Source: Rhizobium oryzihabitans (GTDB taxonomy: Bacteria > Pseudomonadota > Alphaproteobacteria > Rhizobiales > Rhizobiaceae). From it: a stretch of 64,000 nt of DNA. The position numbers and the translations under genes are program-made. The stretch covers positions 1 through 64,000 of the forward strand of contig NZ_CP048640.1 in assembly GCF_010669145.1 (NCBI RefSeq), given 5' to 3'. A model generated the notes under the pieces. It saw only the letters and a program-made list of their open reading frames with translations, had not been told where the DNA came from and did no database searches. Below, one piece after another: positions 60,759 through 64,000 of this stretch (position 1 is its first letter; every line of letters starts with the position of its first letter).

Positions 60759-61990
60759 CCGAGAACATTCACCTGAAAGCCATGAATGGCGAGCATACCG
60801 CCCCTGTCGCAGACAAGCGCGCCAAGAAAAAGCAGCTTCTTGGCAGCGCGGCTTTTGTGATGGTCGGATTAGTTGCAATGGCGGCAGTCATGTCGTCTGA
60901 AAACAACAAGAAAGTCGGGCCGACGAACATCGTTGACGAGGAATTTCAGTCGATGAACTTCAGGCCGCCCTCATTCGCGATGGGCAGCGAAAAGCCCGAG
61001 CCTGCACCAACGGAACCTGCAATTATCGAGCTTCCCGTGGCTGAGCCTGTAGAGGAAAAGCCAGATACGACCACGTTTCAGGTTCCTCCGCCTCCGCCGC
61101 CACCTGTTGCCGTCGTGGCAGAGCCCCCGGCAGAACTTGCGGAACCCGAGGTCCCCTACGTCTTTCCAGAACGATTCAAGTCGAAGCTGATTGCCGTCGA
61201 TCAGGCAAGAGGCGGCGCATCTGGCGGCTTTGGTGAGGGCGGTGCGGCCTCCGGATCCGCTGTTGCCGGCGAAGATCAGAACAGCAAGTATCTTGCAGCG
61301 GCCTCTGCTGCCGGCGATCGCTCCGCAAAGGCTACGAAGATCGACCGCATCGACGCAGTTGTTCCTGAAGGTACTTTGATCCCGGGCATCCTCGAAACCG
61401 CAATCGTGAGCGACCTTCCTGGCCAGATCAGGGCCGTGACCTCGCAGGACGTGTATTCGTTCGATGGCCGTCGTGTGCTCATTCCGACGGGAACGCGTCT
61501 GATTGGCGAATATCAGTCGTCTATCACGCGGGGCCAGAAACGGATCTTCGTTGTCTGGACGCGGCTCATTCGCGATGACGGGATTGCCGTAAGGCTGAAC
61601 TCTATCGGAACAGATAGCCTCGGCCGCTCCGGGCTCACGGGTCTGGTCGATAACAAGTGGCGTGAACGTTTCGGTTCCGCCATCATGCTCTCAATCGTCG
61701 GCGCCGGGGCGAGCTATGCAACCGGCTACGGCAGTAGTGGGGCGACGAACGGTGTAACAAGCGACGGCCAGCGGGGCGAAGAACTTGCACGCCAGACGAT
61801 AGCTCAAACCTTCTCCGATATGGCGAATACCGCTCTTCAAGAAAACCTGCGCATCCCTCCGACGATTAGCGTCAGTCAAGGGGAGCGCATCTTTATCTTT
61901 GTTCGCCAGGACCTCGATTTTTCCGAGTTCTACGATGATCCCGTAACCGAAGCGATGAAGGAGATCAGCCGTGAACGTCGCATTCGATAA
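60755..61990 (+). CDS. virB10: T4SS protein VirB10
   Basis: 411 residues from the GTG at 60755 (GTGA overlap with virB9); the ATG at 60782 is an alternative. A short cytoplasmic part is followed by one membrane helix (GSAAFVMVGLVAMAAVMSSE), a Pro-rich region (PPPPPPPVAVVAEPPAEL) and the TrbI/VirB10 beta-domain: LIPGILETAIVSDLPGQIRA, GTRLIGEYQSSITRGQKRIF, GVTSDGQRGEEL, PPTISVSQGERIFIFVRQDL. It spans both membranes and senses ATPase energy. Confidence 0.95.
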   Translation: MTENIHLKAMNGEHTAPVADKRAKKKQLLGSAAFVMVGLVAMAAVMSSENNKKVGPTNIVDEEFQSMNFRPPSFAMGSEKPEPAPTEPAIIELPVAEPVEEKPDTTTFQVPPPPPPPVAVVAEPPAELAEPEVPYVFPERFKSKLIAVDQARGGASGGFGEGGAASGSAVAGEDQNSKYLAAASAAGDRSAKATKIDRIDAVVPEGTLIPGILETAIVSDLPGQIRAVTSQDVYSFDGRRVLIPTGTRLIGEYQSSITRGQKRIFVVWTRLIRDDGIAVRLNSIGTDSLGRSGLTGLVDNKWRERFGSAIMLSIVGAGASYATGYGSSGATNGVTSDGQRGEELARQTIAQTFSDMANTALQENLRIPPTISVSQGERIFIFVRQDLDFSEFYDDPVTEAMKEISRERRIR

Positions 61991-62996
61991 TTCGACCTTT
62001 GCCAGCGACGATACGTATTTTCTTCGAAAGGCACTGAAGCCACTCACAGAGTTTCTGAGCGATCCTACGGTTGTCGAGATCTCGGTGAATGGACCAGGCC
62101 GCGTCTTTGTCGAACGTCTTGGCGATGTCCATATGACGGAACACAGCATTCCAGATCTGACCAAAGACGAAATCGAACTTCTCGCAACCCAGGTCGCCGG
62201 AAGGTCCAGCCAGTTCGTTAACAAGGCAAATCCTATCTTGAGCGCTTCCCTTCCAACGGGGGAGCGCATTCAGTTCGTGCTGGAGCCAGTCGCCGTAGAT
62301 GGCGGCGTGGTTTCGATCCGCAAGCAGGTCGTGAGCGACTATTCACTTGAAGATTATCGCGACGCTGGCGCCCTAGATCGCGTCGAGGTCATGACTGGCG
62401 GACTATCGGAAACCGATAAACGCCTCATGGCTCACCTTCAGAACGGCGAGATTTTCGACTTCCTGAAAGATGCGATCGAACACCGCGTGTCGATTTTGAT
62501 CAGCGGCGGTACGGCGTCCGGAAAGACAACCTTTCTGAACGCTTGCCTCAAAGCAGTCCATCCTGGCGAACGCATCATCACCCTTGAAGACACGCGCGAA
62601 CTCAATCCACCACACAGGAACGTTGTGCACCTGGTTGCATCGAAAGGATCCCAAGGAACGGCGGACGTCGATATGCTGAAACTCCTCGAGGCATCTTTGC
62701 GTATGCGGCCGGATCGCCTGTTCGTCGGCGAAATTCGCGGCGCAGAAGCTTTTACCTTCCTGCGCGCCATCAACACAGGCCATCCCGGCTCAATGGCGAC
62801 AATCCACGCGGACACGCCAAGCGGAGCCTACGAACAGCTTTGCATGATGGTTATGCAGGCGGGACTTTCCGGCGGCTTCAGCAAGGCAGATCTGATGTCC
62901 TACATCAAGTCCGTGATCCCGATCGTCGTGCAGCTGCGCAAGGTGGGCGGCAAGCGCGGGATTTCAGAGATAGCATTCTCGAAAGATATCGAATGA
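61971..62996 (+). CDS. virB11: T4SS ATPase VirB11
   Basis: 341 residues from a GTG at 61971 with AGGAG ahead, overlapping virB10 by 20 bases. Hexameric secretion ATPase: N-terminal domain (FLSDPTVVEISVNGPGRVFV), Walker A SGGTASGKTTFLNA at about residue 178, Asp box ITLEDTRELN, Walker B RPDRLFVGEIRGAEAFTFLR, His box TGHPGSMATIHADTP. It works with VirB4 and VirD4 at the base of the channel. Confidence 0.97.
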   Translation: MNVAFDNSTFASDDTYFLRKALKPLTEFLSDPTVVEISVNGPGRVFVERLGDVHMTEHSIPDLTKDEIELLATQVAGRSSQFVNKANPILSASLPTGERIQFVLEPVAVDGGVVSIRKQVVSDYSLEDYRDAGALDRVEVMTGGLSETDKRLMAHLQNGEIFDFLKDAIEHRVSILISGGTASGKTTFLNACLKAVHPGERIITLEDTRELNPPHRNVVHLVASKGSQGTADVDMLKLLEASLRMRPDRLFVGEIRGAEAFTFLRAINTGHPGSMATIHADTPSGAYEQLCMMVMQAGLSGGFSKADLMSYIKSVIPIVVQLRKVGGKRGISEIAFSKDIE

Positions 62997-64000
62997 GCGT
63001 GAACAACTATCGGCTGTTCTATCTAGCATTTTGTCTCGCCATCGCATTTATGATCTGGTCGCTCTCCTACGGAGCGTTGCTTGGGATAATCTACAAAGAC
63101 CCTCGCATACTAAATTTGACGCTCGGCAGTCAGCCCTTCGCACCGATCCTGCAGCTTTGGTATTTTGCCTCGAACGTTGTTCTACAGCGCGTTGCGCTGA
63201 TGGCGATGGTTCCGACAATCGCGATCGTAGCCGTCGTCGCTTATGTGGGGCTGCGGCAAAGCTCACAGCCACTCGGACACGCAGCGTTCCAGACCGTCGC
63301 CGATCTGCGACGGGGAAAATGGTTTCGGAAAGACGGTCATATCTTCGGGCGTCATGGCAAAAACATCCTTCGGACAAAAGACGATCGACATCATCTGGTC
63401 ATCGGCCCGACCCGCTCCGGTAAAGGTGCGGGCTATGTTATTCCCAATGCCCTGATGCATGTTGGCTCGATGCTCGTCACGGATTTGAAGGGCGAGATCT
63501 ACACGGCAACAGCCGCGCACCGCCGCAAGATGGGCAACCAAGTCTATCTGTTTTCTCCGGGTCAAGAGGAAACGCACCGCTGGAACCCGATGGACTTCAT
63601 TCGCGGCGATCGCGGAAACCGGACCACAGATATCCAGAACATGGCCTCGATCCTCGTCCCCAAGTCCTCGGCCGGCGACGGTGGTTTTTGGCAGCTGATG
63701 GCGCAGCGCGTCGCGGCCGGCTTGATCAGCTATGTCGAGGAAAGCGAATTCTACGAAGGCCGCAGAAACCTCGGCGAAGTCAGTTCTCTTCTCAATTCCG
63801 GGGAGCCGCTTCAAACCCTCATGAAGCTCATTATGGAGAACGAACCATATCTCTCCAAATTCACGAAAGAGAGCTTCAACGCCTATATTGCCCTGCCGGA
63901 AAAGACCGCTGGTTCGGCGATAACCGAACTGCAGAATGCACTGGCTCCTTTCCAGAACGAGCGGATCGTGGCGGCGACCGAGACAACGGACATCGACCTG
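62993..64000 (+). CDS. virD4: T4SS coupling protein VirD4, 3' end outside the window
   Basis: 336 codons are visible and the frame is open at the window end. The ATG overlaps the virB11 stop (ATGA). Two N-terminal membrane helices lie at about 7-32 and 55-83. Walker A GPTRSGKGAGYVIPN is at about 138-145, then VTDLKGEIYTATAAHRRKMG and LFSPGQEETHRWNPMDF, both typical of TraG/VirD4. It brings the relaxase-DNA complex to the channel. Full members are about 600-650 residues. Confidence 0.95.
   Translation, partial: MSVNNYRLFYLAFCLAIAFMIWSLSYGALLGIIYKDPRILNLTLGSQPFAPILQLWYFASNVVLQRVALMAMVPTIAIVAVVAYVGLRQSSQPLGHAAFQTVADLRRGKWFRKDGHIFGRHGKNILRTKDDRHHLVIGPTRSGKGAGYVIPNALMHVGSMLVTDLKGEIYTATAAHRRKMGNQVYLFSPGQEETHRWNPMDFIRGDRGNRTTDIQNMASILVPKSSAGDGGFWQLMAQRVAAGLISYVEESEFYEGRRNLGEVSSLLNSGEPLQTLMKLIMENEPYLSKFTKESFNAYIALPEKTAGSAITELQNALAPFQNERIVAATETTDIDL

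Overview
The window looks like part of a conjugative plasmid of a Rhizobiaceae-type alphaproteobacterium (Rhizobium/Agrobacterium/Sinorhizobium relatives). The grounds are a RepC replication initiator, a complete VirB1-VirB11/VirD4 type IV secretion system (T4SS), a RopA/Omp2-type porin, an RHE_PE00001-type protein, and DUF736, DUF932 and DUF1173 backbone proteins. All calls were made by eye from the sequence and its translations; no database search was run.

Region 1 (1-2136) holds broken backbone genes: a ribbon-helix-helix protein, an XRE regulator, DUF736 and the 3' half of a thermonuclease gene. Region 2 (2137-26952) is a 24.8-kb nest of Tn3-family transposons that splits this thermonuclease gene. 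A 6-bp direct repeat (AAACTT) flanks the nest, and joining the two gene halves restores one 176-codon frame. From outside in, the layers are as follows. Tn A (2137-24004) is a mercury-resistance transposon (tnpA, tnpR, merRTPFA). Its right end abuts a second tnpA, Tn B (24005-26952). The tnpA of Tn A is split by a 15-kb composite (4854-19911, 5-bp duplication GATAT). The composite has one whole Tn C (4854-9185) and the 3' third of a second copy (18053-19911). Between these lie a truncated integrase, a vapBC toxin-antitoxin pair, an RHE_PE00001 gene, a three-gene ABC-3C (SMEK) conflict system cut short by an ISL3-like remnant, and an intact Tn D (14243-18052).

Region 3 (26953-39894) is the replication and maintenance backbone: repC, an N6-adenine methyltransferase, a glycosyltransferase, DUF932, a sigma-like factor, a LigD-type ligase, an XRE regulator and a large ParB-like protein. 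Four same-orientation copies of a roughly 300-bp, hairpin-packed sequence lie directly upstream of four genes on the minus strand (methyltransferase, DUF932, ParB-like and an unknown at 46836-47450). They are the best candidate here for an undescribed regulatory system. Region 4 (39895-43830) is a surface-protein island: porin, trimeric autotransporter and IalB-like protein. Region 5 (43876-49728) is more backbone of mostly unknown function plus an XRE regulator. Region 6 (49765-64000) is the T4SS in two divergent operons reading out from about 57.2-57.4 kb. Three secreted SNase-fold proteins, at least two of them apparently non-catalytic, are embedded in it.

One caution: nearly every frameshift falls in the first 7.9 kb, and almost all are single-base losses, several in homopolymers. 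A 1.86-kb repeat has its frame broken in the left copy (7327-9185) and intact in the right copy (18052-19911). Uncorrected sequencing error near a contig end is therefore as likely as real gene decay for the pseudogenes called there.
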